Assembly: GCF_028882255.1 (NCBI RefSeq)
Contig: NZ_JARBUY010000004.1
Span: forward strand, 260,328 to 324,327
Source: Maribacter polysaccharolyticus
GTDB lineage: Bacteria; Bacteroidota; Bacteroidia; Flavobacteriales; Flavobacteriaceae
Direction of reading: 5' to 3'
Length of the DNA stretch: 64,000 nucleotides
Shown here: piece by piece, positions 8,596 through 17,943 of the stretch
Numbering within the stretch: position 1 is the stretch's first letter
How the letters are laid out: every line of letters starts with the position of its first letter
Notes under the pieces: generated by a model
The model's database searches: none
Seen by the model: the letters and a program-made list of their open reading frames with translations, nothing else
Told to the model about the DNA's origin: nothing
Translations under genes and position numbers: made by a program

Positions 8596-10473
8596 TCAAT
8601 CACGCTTTAATTTGAATATAAAAGACTCCAAGGGACTTAAATTGATTTCCATTTTACCGATGCCCTCCTCAACGATCAACTTAGGGGCATTATCCGAAGT
8701 CAATTGATCTTCGGTATCGTAAACCCCATCCTTGAGCAGCCACATGGAAATAATTTCCTTTGGGATTTTCAACTCAAACCCATAGGATTCGTTGGCATCG
8801 AAATTAGCGACTACCACCAATTTTTCATGGGCAGCCCATCGCACATAGGACAACACCCTATGGTTATAATTTTCGGTATGGTCTCTATTATAGTAATGGA
8901 TATCCCTGTAATTCCCCATTAATGCCTCACTGTTAATGGTAAAATTCAACAAGGTTTTGTAAAATAGTCGAAGGTCTTTTTCCTCATCGGTCAATTGTGC
9001 ACCGTCGAAATTCTTGTTATTGACCCAGCGTTGATGATGGGGCACCCCGATATAGTCAAAAATCGAAGTACGGGTCGGTTGCCCGAATCCGGCATTTTCA
9101 TTTCCGGGTTCACCGACTTCCTGCCCAAAATAGATCAATGTCGGAGATGTACTTATGGTAGCCGATACCACCATGGCCGGTTTACCTTTTTTGGCATCAC
9201 CTGCAAAATCGGGACTTGCGATACGCTGTTCATCATGGTTTTCCAAAAAATGGAGCATATGATGTTCAATATCCTTCATGTTATCCTTTACGACGGGAAT
9301 ATGGTCCGTCCAACCATGGCCCTGCATAATATGCTTTAAAGAATCGTACATCTCTACCTTATCATAGAGGTAGTCCATCTTTCCTTTATGGATATAATCG
9401 CGATACAGGCCAGGGTTATAGACCTCGGCCAATAAAAACGCATCCGGATCACTCATTTTTATATGGGAATTCATATAACTCCAGAACTCCACCGGCACCA
9501 TTTCGGCCATATCATAACGGAACCCATCGACTCCCATTGACAACCAATACAAGGCAATATCCTTGAATTTGACCCAAGAATCGGGAACGTCTTTATTGGC
9601 CCAAAATTCATAATGCGCCTTATAATCGGTCAATCCGAAATTTTCCGGAAGCCTATCAAAATCATAGGAGCCATCGGGACGAACTCCATAATTGATCTTT
9701 ACGGTCTCGTACCAATCATTCATATGGGGCTGTGCCTTTCGCGATCCGTTTCCGGTCCATTTTGCCGGGTTCTCATCAAATTTCCCGTCTGCCAGTGGAT
9801 GTGCTTCCCCGCCCAATGGCAAATAACCGTTTTCCCATGTTGGTACTTTAAAAGCCTCTGAGGGAATGTAATAGAAGTTATTGTCCCTTTTATACTCCAT
9901 CGAGGTATCATCCGAAGCCCCGAAGGGTTCCAAGCCGTCAGGAGTGGAGCTGCCCTCATAATTACGGGCGACATGGTTCGGGACGATATCGATCAATACC
10001 TTAAGCCCGGCCCTATGGGTCCTGTTGACCAACGCTTTGAACTCTGCCAATCTATTGGCGGGATCATCGGCCAAATCGGGATTCACGTTATAATAATCCT
10101 TTACGGCATAAGGTGAACCGGCCCTACCTTTAACGATATCCGGATCGTCATTTGAAATGCCGTAGGCACTATAATCCGTGATCACGTCGTGATGTGGCAC
10201 TCCGGTATACCAGATATACGTTACCCCAAGATCCTTGATTTCTTGTAGTGCCTTATCCGAAAAATCGGAAAATTTGCCCACTCCATTCTCCTCAATGGTC
10301 CCCCAAGGTTTATTCGTGGTATTCGTATTGCCAAAAAGTCGGGTAAAAACCTGATAGACTACTTCTTTATGTACTTTTTTCTCGGATGCCATTTGTTTGT
10401 TTTCTTTTTTTACGGTACACGCTTTGACCAAAAGTATGACAAACATCAATAAAAAGGCCTTAGAACTCTTCAT
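8596..10473 (-). CDS. GH13 alpha-amylase family lipoprotein of the alpha-glucan locus
   Basis: The 625-residue protein starts with a lipoprotein signal (LLVKAC, Cys19). The GH13 barrel has region I (DIVPNH, 162-167), region II with nucleophile Asp321 (GVDGFRYDMAEM), region III with acid/base Glu350 (LLAEVYNPG) and region IV (ENHDEQR, Asp414). GH13 enzymes cut or transfer alpha-glucosidic bonds; the exact activity (amylase, maltogenic, transferase) is not decided by these motifs. Its ATG follows the GH65 stop directly (TAAATG), tying it to the maltodextrin catabolic operon. It is likely anchored in the periplasm or at the surface. Confidence 0.9.
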   Translation of the reverse strand: MKSSKAFLLMFVILLVKACTVKKENKQMASEKKVHKEVVYQVFTRLFGNTNTTNKPWGTIEENGVGKFSDFSDKALQEIKDLGVTYIWYTGVPHHDVITDYSAYGISNDDPDIVKGRAGSPYAVKDYYNVNPDLADDPANRLAEFKALVNRTHRAGLKVLIDIVPNHVARNYEGSSTPDGLEPFGASDDTSMEYKRDNNFYYIPSEAFKVPTWENGYLPLGGEAHPLADGKFDENPAKWTGNGSRKAQPHMNDWYETVKINYGVRPDGSYDFDRLPENFGLTDYKAHYEFWANKDVPDSWVKFKDIALYWLSMGVDGFRYDMAEMVPVEFWSYMNSHIKMSDPDAFLLAEVYNPGLYRDYIHKGKMDYLYDKVEMYDSLKHIMQGHGWTDHIPVVKDNMKDIEHHMLHFLENHDEQRIASPDFAGDAKKGKPAMVVSATISTSPTLIYFGQEVGEPGNENAGFGQPTRTSIFDYIGVPHHQRWVNNKNFDGAQLTDEEKDLRLFYKTLLNFTINSEALMGNYRDIHYYNRDHTENYNHRVLSYVRWAAHEKLVVVANFDANESYGFELKIPKEIISMWLLKDGVYDTEDQLTSDNAPKLIVEEGIGKMEINLSPLESFIFKLKRD

Positions 10474-12780
10474 TTAGACCGAAATTTCCTCATGCGGATT
10501 CAACTCGATCCGTTTACCCTTACATCGGATCGACATTTGTTCGTTTCCTTCCAATATGAATTTGGTGCTGCTTTCCGAAACCGTGACCTTGATTATGCGA
10601 TTCCTGAAATTGATCTTAAAGGAATAGGATTTCCATTTTTTCGGAATTCTCGGTGTAAACGACAATTTATCATCAATGACCCTTAATCCCCCAAATCCTT
10701 CAACAATGCTCATCCAAGTACCGGCCATAGAGGTTATGTGAAGTCCTTCTTCGACCTCCTTGTTATAATCGTCAAGATCCAACCTTGAAGTGCGCAAATA
10801 AAACCGGTAGGCTTGATCCATACGATCTAATTTTGCCGCCTGTATGCTATGCACACAGGGTGAAAGTGACGATTCATGTACCGTAAAAGGCTCATAAAAG
10901 TCAAAATGTTTTTCCAACATTTCCTGTGAAAAATGGTCTTCGAAGAAATAAAAACACTGCAGAACATCGGCCTGTTTTATATAGGGTGATCGTAGGATAC
11001 GGTCCCAACTCCATTTTTGGTTGATGGGCCTTTCCATCTTATCCAACTTATCAACGGTTATGAGTTCTTTGTCCAAGAAGCCATCTTGTTGAAGGTAAAC
11101 TTCATATTTTTCGGAGTATGGGAAGTACATGCCTTTGGCGACCTCTTCCCATTTATCCGTTTCGTTCGACGTTAATCGGGTATGACCTATGATCCTTTTG
11201 TAATCATCGGGATAGCCGTCCTTAACTTTTTGCAACTGCTTTATGGTATATTCGATACACCACTTGGCCAAATAGTTGGTATACCAATTATTGTTCACGT
11301 TATTCTCATACTCGTTCGGACCTGTCACCCCCAGAATGACAAACTTCTGCTTGTCCTCCGAAAAATTCGCCCGCTGGTACCAGAAACGGGCAATACCGAT
11401 CAATACCTCCAAGCCCATTTCAGGGATATAGGAATAATCGCCCGTAAAACGATAGTAATTATAGATGGCAAAGGCAATGGCCCCATTCCTATGGATTTCC
11501 TCAAAAGTGATTTCCCATTCGTTATGGCACTCTTCCCCGTTCATAGTTACCATGGGATAAAGTGCCGCCCCGTTATTGAATCCCAATTTGTGGGCATTCG
11601 CTATCGCCTTTTCCAAATGGTCGTACCGGTATTTCAATAAGTTCCTGGCTACTTCCTGGTTCTTGGTAGCCATATAAAACGGGATACAATAGGCCTCGGT
11701 ATCCCAATAGGTACTTCCACCATATTTTTCGCCCGTAAACCCTTTCGGACCAATATTCAATCTAGAGTCGGTACCTAAGTAGGTCTGGTTCAACTGGAAA
11801 ATATTGAAACGTATACCTTGCTGGGCCTTTACATCGCCCTCAATGGTAATATCACTCATTTGCCAAATGGCCTCCCACGCTTTTTTCTGATTTTGCAACA
11901 AGGCATCAAAGCCTAAGGCAAAAGCTTTATCCAAAGCGGAATCCGCAGCTGCGACCAAAGTACCTGTCTTGTGGTTACGGGAAACCGTGTACCCTCCAAA
12001 CTTGATCAAGGAGAAGGCCGTGCCTTGCTTTACCTTTTGGGTGTAGGAATGCCCGACCCAAGTTTCCTTTTGGGAGACTTCAGGGGTCATTTCCATTTTT
12101 TTCCCATCAAGATGTACTTCGACCCCCATGAAAGTACAGGTCTTAAAATTGGTCTTCATGGTATGGGCTTCTATATAGGCCCTGGAATCCTTGGAATCCA
12201 CAGAAGTGGTGTTCCAAAATTTATCGTCCCAATTACTGTCCACATTGGTGATACCGCTATCGAGGTAAGGTACGAAGGTGATTTCCGCATCTTGGTCCAT
12301 TGGGACCACACTATAGTCAATGGCACCGATTTCGTCTAGATCAAGGCTCAAAAACCGGGTTATGGCCACCTGTACCTTTGCGTTATTGGGTAGGGTCGCC
12401 TTAAAGGTACGTTTGTACCATCCCTCTTTCATGTTCAATTCCCTCCTGAAACCATCGACCGAAATACAGGTAGACAGATCCAAAGGCTCCTTATTGACAA
12501 GGACATCCATCCCTATCCAATTCGGGGCGTTCAATACCTTGGCAAAATACTCGGGGTAGCCATTTTTCCACCATCCTACCCGGGTTTTATCAGGATAATA
12601 TACCCCGGCAATATAACTTCCCTGAAAGGTGGGGCCCGTATATCGCTCTTCAAAGTTGGCCCTTTGTCCCATCGCTCCGTTGCCTAAACTAAAGAGACTT
12701 TCTGAGGACATTACCGTTTCCTGGTCGAAACCTTCCTCGATGATCGACCACTTGTCCGCTTTTATGTATTCTTGATTCAT
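10474..12780 (-). CDS. GH65 family disaccharide phosphorylase, probable maltose phosphorylase
   Basis: The 768-residue protein follows GH65 phosphorylases: an N-terminal domain (SLGNGAMGQRANFEE), the substrate-binding segment GGSTYWDTEAY (about 354-364), the acidic catalytic segment NEWEITFEEIHRNGA (about 420-434) and the phosphate-loop region after SWDRILRSPYIKQADV. Maltose phosphorylase converts maltose and phosphate to beta-glucose-1-phosphate and glucose. The adjacent beta-phosphoglucomutase, which uses exactly that product, supports maltose or another alpha-glucobiose as substrate; trehalose or kojibiose cannot be excluded. No signal peptide, so cytoplasmic. Its ATG overlaps the stop of the mutase gene (ATGA). 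Confidence 0.92.
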   Translation of the reverse strand: MNQEYIKADKWSIIEEGFDQETVMSSESLFSLGNGAMGQRANFEERYTGPTFQGSYIAGVYYPDKTRVGWWKNGYPEYFAKVLNAPNWIGMDVLVNKEPLDLSTCISVDGFRRELNMKEGWYKRTFKATLPNNAKVQVAITRFLSLDLDEIGAIDYSVVPMDQDAEITFVPYLDSGITNVDSNWDDKFWNTTSVDSKDSRAYIEAHTMKTNFKTCTFMGVEVHLDGKKMEMTPEVSQKETWVGHSYTQKVKQGTAFSLIKFGGYTVSRNHKTGTLVAAADSALDKAFALGFDALLQNQKKAWEAIWQMSDITIEGDVKAQQGIRFNIFQLNQTYLGTDSRLNIGPKGFTGEKYGGSTYWDTEAYCIPFYMATKNQEVARNLLKYRYDHLEKAIANAHKLGFNNGAALYPMVTMNGEECHNEWEITFEEIHRNGAIAFAIYNYYRFTGDYSYIPEMGLEVLIGIARFWYQRANFSEDKQKFVILGVTGPNEYENNVNNNWYTNYLAKWCIEYTIKQLQKVKDGYPDDYKRIIGHTRLTSNETDKWEEVAKGMYFPYSEKYEVYLQQDGFLDKELITVDKLDKMERPINQKWSWDRILRSPYIKQADVLQCFYFFEDHFSQEMLEKHFDFYEPFTVHESSLSPCVHSIQAAKLDRMDQAYRFYLRTSRLDLDDYNKEVEEGLHITSMAGTWMSIVEGFGGLRVIDDKLSFTPRIPKKWKSYSFKINFRNRIIKVTVSESSTKFILEGNEQMSIRCKGKRIELNPHEEISV

Positions 12781-13436
12781 CTACTTTCCAATAAATTTTT
12801 AATAAAACCCAAATCGATTTCAGTGAAATCCTTAAAATTATGGTCGGCTGCCGAAAGTACACTGGCATCACCGATTCCTATACTTGTCATTTTTGCATTG
12901 TTCGCGGCTTCAATGCCCGCAACCGCATCTTCGAAAACGATGCAATCTTCGGCATTTACCCCTAATTTTTGTGCTGCAATCAAGAAGACCTCCGGATCAG
13001 GCTTGGCTTTTGTAACACTGTTGCCATCAACGAGGTAATCGAAATAATCCAATAACCCCACCTTTTCCAAAATAGGTTTGGCATTTTTGCTTGCAGAACC
13101 CAATGCAATGGGAACGTCTTTTGATTTCAGATATTCCAGGACTTTCGTGACGTCCGGTAAGATTTCGGAGGCATCCATTTGCGCTATATACGCCAAATAA
13201 TCCTCGTTCTTTTCGACCATCCATTGGTCGAATTGTTCTTGGGTAGCTTTTACCTGTCCGATATCCAACAGAATTTCGAGACAACGTTTGCGGCTTACCC
13301 CCTTGAACATTTCGTTTTGCTCTTCGGTAAATTCGAACCCCAATTCGTTGGCAAGTTTCTTCCATGCCAAATAGTGGTATTTTGCGGTATCTACAATAAC
13401 ACCGTCCAAATCGAATATTATTCCTTTTTTCTTCAT
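12777..13436 (-). CDS. pgmB: Beta-phosphoglucomutase (HAD superfamily)
   Basis: From the ATG at 13436 the protein has 219 residues, the usual size for beta-phosphoglucomutase. HAD motifs are present: GIIFDLDGVIVDT with Asp9 and Asp11, IALGSASKN (motif II), the KAKPDPEVFL lysine, and VFEDAVAGIEAA (motif IV). The enzyme converts beta-glucose-1-phosphate to glucose-6-phosphate, completing the phosphorolytic route opened by the GH65 enzyme whose ATG overlaps its stop. A longer frame to 13562 adds 42 residues of non-family character and is rejected. Confidence 0.94.
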   Translation of the reverse strand: MKKKGIIFDLDGVIVDTAKYHYLAWKKLANELGFEFTEEQNEMFKGVSRKRCLEILLDIGQVKATQEQFDQWMVEKNEDYLAYIAQMDASEILPDVTKVLEYLKSKDVPIALGSASKNAKPILEKVGLLDYFDYLVDGNSVTKAKPDPEVFLIAAQKLGVNAEDCIVFEDAVAGIEAANNAKMTSIGIGDASVLSAADHNFKDFTEIDLGFIKNLLESR

Positions 13437-13471
13437 TTTTATTTTATTGCGAATTGAAATGGACAAATGCA

Positions 13472-13492
13472 TTCGTTGTATACATACACGAA
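13472..13492. promoter_or_regulatory. Imperfect inverted repeat upstream of pgmB
   Basis: The half-sites TTCGTTGTAT and ATACACGAA face each other 36-56 bases upstream of the pgmB start, matching except for one inserted T. It could be an operator for the neighbouring LacI regulator, but it does not resemble the CGAAAACGTT element at the SusC promoters. It may be incidental in this AT-rich leader. Confidence 0.3.
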
Positions 13493-13663
13493 ATGTACAA
13501 TAATGTCCTAATATTGAATAATTTACCGGAAATTTTTTTAACTTAATGGGCCTAGAATCCACCCATTAAAATCGCCAAAAGTCTATTCAAAACTTATCAT
13601 TGAGAAGTAAAACCAAGTTTTGATGGGTTCAAAAATATAAAGTTTTTTTTAATTTTCAACATC

Positions 13664-14704
13664 CTATCTGGTTGAATCTCTATCAATAAGCGCAGTTTTT
13701 ATAATCCGGGTTTCAAATTCCTTGTCCTCATCCTCATTGTTCAACCTATCTATTAGGAGTGTTGCTGCCAGTTCCCCCATCTGGAAACCATGTTGGCTAA
13801 TGGTCGTAAGGCTCGGCCATGAATGCTGGGAGAGTATTCCGTTTGAAAAACCGACCACCGAAAGATCCTCGGGTACCCGAAGCCCCCTTTGGCGGGCTAC
13901 ATTCAATGCCGTTATCGCATAAATTTCATTTACGGCAAAAATACCGTCAATATCAGGCGTCTTATCGAATATTTTATTGATATCATTCTCAAGATCCTCT
14001 TGTTTTCGCTCAAGATTACCCATATCATTGATTTTTAGGATAATATTCGGATCAGGGGCCACACCGTTCTCTTTTAGCACCTCTAAGTACCCTTGTGTCC
14101 TTAAATTCCCGATATTGATGAAGTCTTCGGTCGTAAGCAGTAGTATTTTTTCACAACCCGTATCGATAAGCTTCTGCGTGGCTATCCGTGCGCCTTCCTT
14201 ATCATCCACGATAACCTTGTCACAGTCGATATCGGGGTGTACCCGATCGAACATGACAATGGGCACACCTTGGTTAATGGTTTCCTGAAGGTGATGTTTG
14301 TCCTGGTTCAGGAGGGTTTCCTTGGATAAAGACATGATAAAACCATCGATATTACTATGCACCAACAACTCCATATTGATCACCTCATTATCAAAGGATT
14401 CATTGGTTACGGCAATTATGACATGGTACCCTTTTAATTTGGCCACATGTTCGATACCCCCTATGACCTTCGCAAAGAAATTATGTACGATTTCCGGAAT
14501 GATCAAACCTATGGTCTTTGTTTTTTTATTCTTAAGACTCAGTGCGATATTATTGGGACGATAGTTATAGAATTTTGCAAAAGCCTGGATTTTATCCCGG
14601 TTCTCCTGACTTATTTCCTTATTGTCATGCAGTGCCTTGGAAACGGTGGAAATCGACACCCCCAACTCTTTGGCAATTCTCTTCAAGGTCATTTTCGGCT
14701 TCAT
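13664..14704 (-). CDS. LacI family transcriptional regulator of the alpha-glucan locus
   Basis: The 346-residue protein has an N-terminal LacI helix-turn-helix (TLKRIAKELGVSISTVSKAL, residues about 6-25), the hinge segment YRPNNIALSLKNKKTKTIG and a periplasmic-binding-protein-like sensor domain (about 62-340). It presumably binds maltose or maltodextrin and controls the flanking genes. It is divergent from susC across 231 bases that carry the CGAAAACGTT element, and 227 bases upstream of pgmB on the same strand. Its DNA-binding domain is nearly the same as that of the second LacI protein at 26994-28019, so the two may recognise similar operators. Confidence 0.93.
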   Translation of the reverse strand: MKPKMTLKRIAKELGVSISTVSKALHDNKEISQENRDKIQAFAKFYNYRPNNIALSLKNKKTKTIGLIIPEIVHNFFAKVIGGIEHVAKLKGYHVIIAVTNESFDNEVINMELLVHSNIDGFIMSLSKETLLNQDKHHLQETINQGVPIVMFDRVHPDIDCDKVIVDDKEGARIATQKLIDTGCEKILLLTTEDFINIGNLRTQGYLEVLKENGVAPDPNIILKINDMGNLERKQEDLENDINKIFDKTPDIDGIFAVNEIYAITALNVARQRGLRVPEDLSVVGFSNGILSQHSWPSLTTISQHGFQMGELAATLLIDRLNNEDEDKEFETRIIKTALIDRDSTR

Positions 14705-14789
14705 AAAATGTATGGGTCTGATAATATTTTAAAGTAAAAAATAAAAATTCATCTTTCGATGGGTCTTGTTTTTGTCATTATCACAATGA

Positions 14790-14820
14790 AACTTTAAAAG
14801 TTATCAACCCGAAAACGTTG
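14790..14820. promoter_or_regulatory. Putative LacI operator upstream of the first susC
   Basis: An AACTT-TAA-AAGTT palindrome (14790-14802) runs into TTATCAACCCGAAAACGTTG (14801-14820). Bases 14798-14819 match 28235-28256, upstream of the other susC, at 21 of 22 positions. The core CGAAAACGTT resembles LacI-family operators with a central CG. It lies about 116 bases before the susC ATG and between divergent lacI and susC genes. Confidence 0.55.
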
Positions 14821-14935
14821 TAATCCCCTGTAAACATTGGCGTGACTGAATATTAACATAAAATTTACATAATTTAGTTGATGAGGAGTAAAATTACAGT
14901 TCAAAACTAATTAAAACTAATTTAAGAAACGTTCT

Positions 14936-17935
14936 ATGAAAAAAATCAAACAGTGCCTCTTACTGGCCGTGTTTATGATTCCAATAGGGATTTTTGCACA
15001 GACCACGGTAAATGGTACCGTGACCGACCAGTTGACTGGAGGTCCCTTACCTGGTGTCAGTATCGTAGTTATAGGCACATCTACAGGAACCACTACCGAT
15101 TTTGATGGTTATTATACCTTAAGCGTGGACGATGGCGCAGTATTGCAATTTTCCTATATCGGATACAAAACCTTGGAGGTTGCCGTTACAGGTCCTAATC
15201 TAGACCTTGTAATGGAAGAGGACAGGGCGCAGTTGGATGAAGTGGTGGTCATTGGATACGGTACCACAACCGTAAAAGATGCCACGGGATCCGTAGAGGC
15301 GATCACATCCGAGGATTTCAACAAAGGTGCCATTGTTTCTACAGACCAGTTGTTGACCGGTAAAGCAGCCGGGGTTCGGATCACCAATTCCGGTGGAGCC
15401 CCCGATGCCGCTCCGAACATCCGGATTAGGGGTGGGGCGTCATTAAGCGCCAGTAACAACCCATTGATCGTTATCGATGGTGTACCACTCGATATTTCCA
15501 ACCCTGCCGGGGTAAACAACCCATTGTCATTGGTCAACCCAAATGACGTGGATAGCTTTTCCATATTGAAAGATGCCTCTGCAACTGCCATATATGGTTC
15601 CAGGGCATCCAATGGTGTCATTATCATTACCACCAAAAAAGGTACATCGGGAAAACCACAATTCAACCTCTCGGTTACCTCAACCATTAGCGAGGCGGGC
15701 AATACGATCGACGTTATGGATGGCCCTACATTTGAGAGGTTCATCAACGAATACCATCCAACATATTCGAATCTGTTGGGAGTGGATGGTGTTACTTACA
15801 ATACGGATTGGCAAGATGCCATTTTAAGGACCGCTGTTTCCCAAGACGTCAGTTTCAGTGCCAGGGCCAATCTTTTCGAGAAACTTCCCATACGGTTCTC
15901 CTTAGGATATAACAATACGGAAGGACTGGTAAAAAGAAATGATTACGAACGTTTTACGACTTCATTGAAATTAACCCCAACTTTCTTTGATGAGCATTTA
16001 AAAGTAGATGTCAATGCAAAGGGTATTAAGGCTACTAAGTATACCGTAGATGAAAGTGGAGCTCTGGGAGGTGCCATAAGTATGGACCCCACGAAACCCA
16101 TTTATGACGATGCTTCCATTTTTGGGGGTTATTACCAAAGCATTACGGATGATGGCCTGTTAGATGGGCAATGGAACCCCGTTGCCTTATTGATGCAACG
16201 CTCCAGACCGGAAAACGTGGCCAAATTCTTGGGTAATGTAGAGCTGGATTACAAAATGCATTTCCTGCCCGAATTAAGGGCGGTATTGAACCTTGGGCTG
16301 GAATATTCCGAATCCGATATTGAAGAAGTCTATTCCGATAATGCCATTGCTACCTATGAGCTTAATTCGGACAATGAAGCCGTCTTCAACCCCGGTGTCA
16401 ATTACAGGGAAGATCAAGTCATCCGAAACCATACTATGGATGCCTATCTGGTTTATGCCAAGGAGTTAGAGGAAGGGCCGATCACGAGATTTGATGTACA
16501 GGGTGGTTATTCGTATCAAAACTTTGTAAACGATGGCACTAAAGAAGAGTATGATTACAATGATGCTACAGGGCTAAGATATCTCGTAGTAGATGAAAGC
16601 AACCCTGACAATAGGTACTATACGATCCTTAACCTGCAATCGTTCTTTGGCCGTACCAATATCAACATTGCAGATAAGTATCTTTTGACCGCTTCGATTA
16701 GAGCGGATGGTTCTTCATTGTTCAGTGAAGATAACCGATGGGGCTACTTCCCAGCTGTGGCACTGGCTTGGAAAATCAATGAAGAGAACTTCTTAAAAGA
16801 CGTTCATTTCGTAAACGACTTAAAACTTCGTTTAGGCTGGGGAAAAACCGGTCAACAAGATGTTACCGGGGTAGCGGGATATTTCCCATACCGACCCTTA
16901 TTCATAGCAGGTTCCGTTTCCAGTCAATATTTGGAAGGAACCACACTCTACTCGGCTGCAGCCTTCAATGAAGATCTTACCTGGGAGAAGACAACGACCT
17001 ACAATGCCGGACTCGACTTCGGATTCTTCCCCGGTAGAAGAATAAGCGGTACGTTTGATGTATTCTACAGGGAGACTACCGACCTATTGGCCGAAGTACC
17101 GGTTGCTCCCGGACAAGCATTGGCCAGTAGCTTTATTGACAATGTAGGAACAACGGAGAGCAAAGGTTTTGAATTGAGCTTGAATTTCACCCCTGTTCAA
17201 ACCAGGGATGTCAATCTTGAGTTCAATACCAACATTGCTTATTCAGAAGCGGAGGTGACCGATTTGGAAGATGTGACCACCATTTCTGCCACCGAGTCTA
17301 GCTTACCAACAGGTACAGGGGTTTATTTAGCCGATCATGCCGTTGGGGAACAGCCATACTCTGCCTTGGTATTCAAGCAGTTGTACGATGAAGACGGAAA
17401 TCCGATCCACGACGCCTTTGCAGATTTTACCGGTGACGGTGTCGTTGACGACGACGATATGTATTACAGGCCTTTAAGACCTAACTGGACCTTTGGTTTC
17501 GGGTTCAATTTCAATTATAAAAAATTCGATTTCAGTTCGAGCTTTAGAGGGCAAATCGGGGGAGAAGTCTATAATGCCGTACGATTGTCCAATGGGTATA
17601 CCGATAATGCCATTCCAAACAACTCCCAAAGTCTAAGCAATGTACTTGACTTTTACTCAGGAGCGGCCGATTCGAACTTTGTGGACGTTAGTGGCAACGT
17701 ACCTTTCTCCGATTATTACTTGGAAGATGCCTCCTTCTTACGATGTGAGAGTATTGTTTTGGGATATACTATCGATCAGTTCAAAAATATGAGATTAAGG
17801 CTATTCGGCGTTGTGAACAACCCGTTCATCATTACGAATTATAGTGGCCAGGATCCTGAGAATTTCAATGCTATTGATAATAATTTCTATCCACGACCAA
17901 GGTCTATATCGTTAGGTTTAAATCTTGATTTTTAA
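14936..17935 (+). CDS. SusC/RagA TonB-dependent outer-membrane transporter (alpha-glucan)
   Basis: This 999-residue protein begins with a signal peptide (about 1-22, ending IGIFAQ), then a carboxypeptidase-regulatory-like domain (VNGTVTD...LPGVSIVV...TTDFDGYYTL, about 24-100), the junction DEVVVIGYGT, a plug domain (about 115-235, with IRIRGGAS and AIYGSRASNG) and a large beta-barrel ending in LGLNLDF. SusC proteins import oligosaccharides using TonB energy, capped by a SusD lid. SusD follows 8 bases downstream. The GH13, GH65 and pgmB neighbours point to maltodextrin as cargo. A TonB protein is encoded at 54271-54996, although others may serve. Confidence 0.95.
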   Translation: MKKIKQCLLLAVFMIPIGIFAQTTVNGTVTDQLTGGPLPGVSIVVIGTSTGTTTDFDGYYTLSVDDGAVLQFSYIGYKTLEVAVTGPNLDLVMEEDRAQLDEVVVIGYGTTTVKDATGSVEAITSEDFNKGAIVSTDQLLTGKAAGVRITNSGGAPDAAPNIRIRGGASLSASNNPLIVIDGVPLDISNPAGVNNPLSLVNPNDVDSFSILKDASATAIYGSRASNGVIIITTKKGTSGKPQFNLSVTSTISEAGNTIDVMDGPTFERFINEYHPTYSNLLGVDGVTYNTDWQDAILRTAVSQDVSFSARANLFEKLPIRFSLGYNNTEGLVKRNDYERFTTSLKLTPTFFDEHLKVDVNAKGIKATKYTVDESGALGGAISMDPTKPIYDDASIFGGYYQSITDDGLLDGQWNPVALLMQRSRPENVAKFLGNVELDYKMHFLPELRAVLNLGLEYSESDIEEVYSDNAIATYELNSDNEAVFNPGVNYREDQVIRNHTMDAYLVYAKELEEGPITRFDVQGGYSYQNFVNDGTKEEYDYNDATGLRYLVVDESNPDNRYYTILNLQSFFGRTNINIADKYLLTASIRADGSSLFSEDNRWGYFPAVALAWKINEENFLKDVHFVNDLKLRLGWGKTGQQDVTGVAGYFPYRPLFIAGSVSSQYLEGTTLYSAAAFNEDLTWEKTTTYNAGLDFGFFPGRRISGTFDVFYRETTDLLAEVPVAPGQALASSFIDNVGTTESKGFELSLNFTPVQTRDVNLEFNTNIAYSEAEVTDLEDVTTISATESSLPTGTGVYLADHAVGEQPYSALVFKQLYDEDGNPIHDAFADFTGDGVVDDDDMYYRPLRPNWTFGFGFNFNYKKFDFSSSFRGQIGGEVYNAVRLSNGYTDNAIPNNSQSLSNVLDFYSGAADSNFVDVSGNVPFSDYYLEDASFLRCESIVLGYTIDQFKNMRLRLFGVVNNPFIITNYSGQDPENFNAIDNNFYPRPRSISLGLNLDF

Positions 17936-17943
17936 TAAAAAAA

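Noticed and set aside
13437-13562. Upstream extension of beta-phosphoglucomutase
   Set aside because: The added 42 residues have no HAD character, and the ATG at 13436 gives the normal 219-residue enzyme.
14837-14877. Bacteroidota-type -33/-7 promoter before the first susC (TTG at 14837, TAATTTAG at 14870)
   Set aside because: The spacing is about 30 bases, beyond the usual 17-23, so the pair is not convincing.
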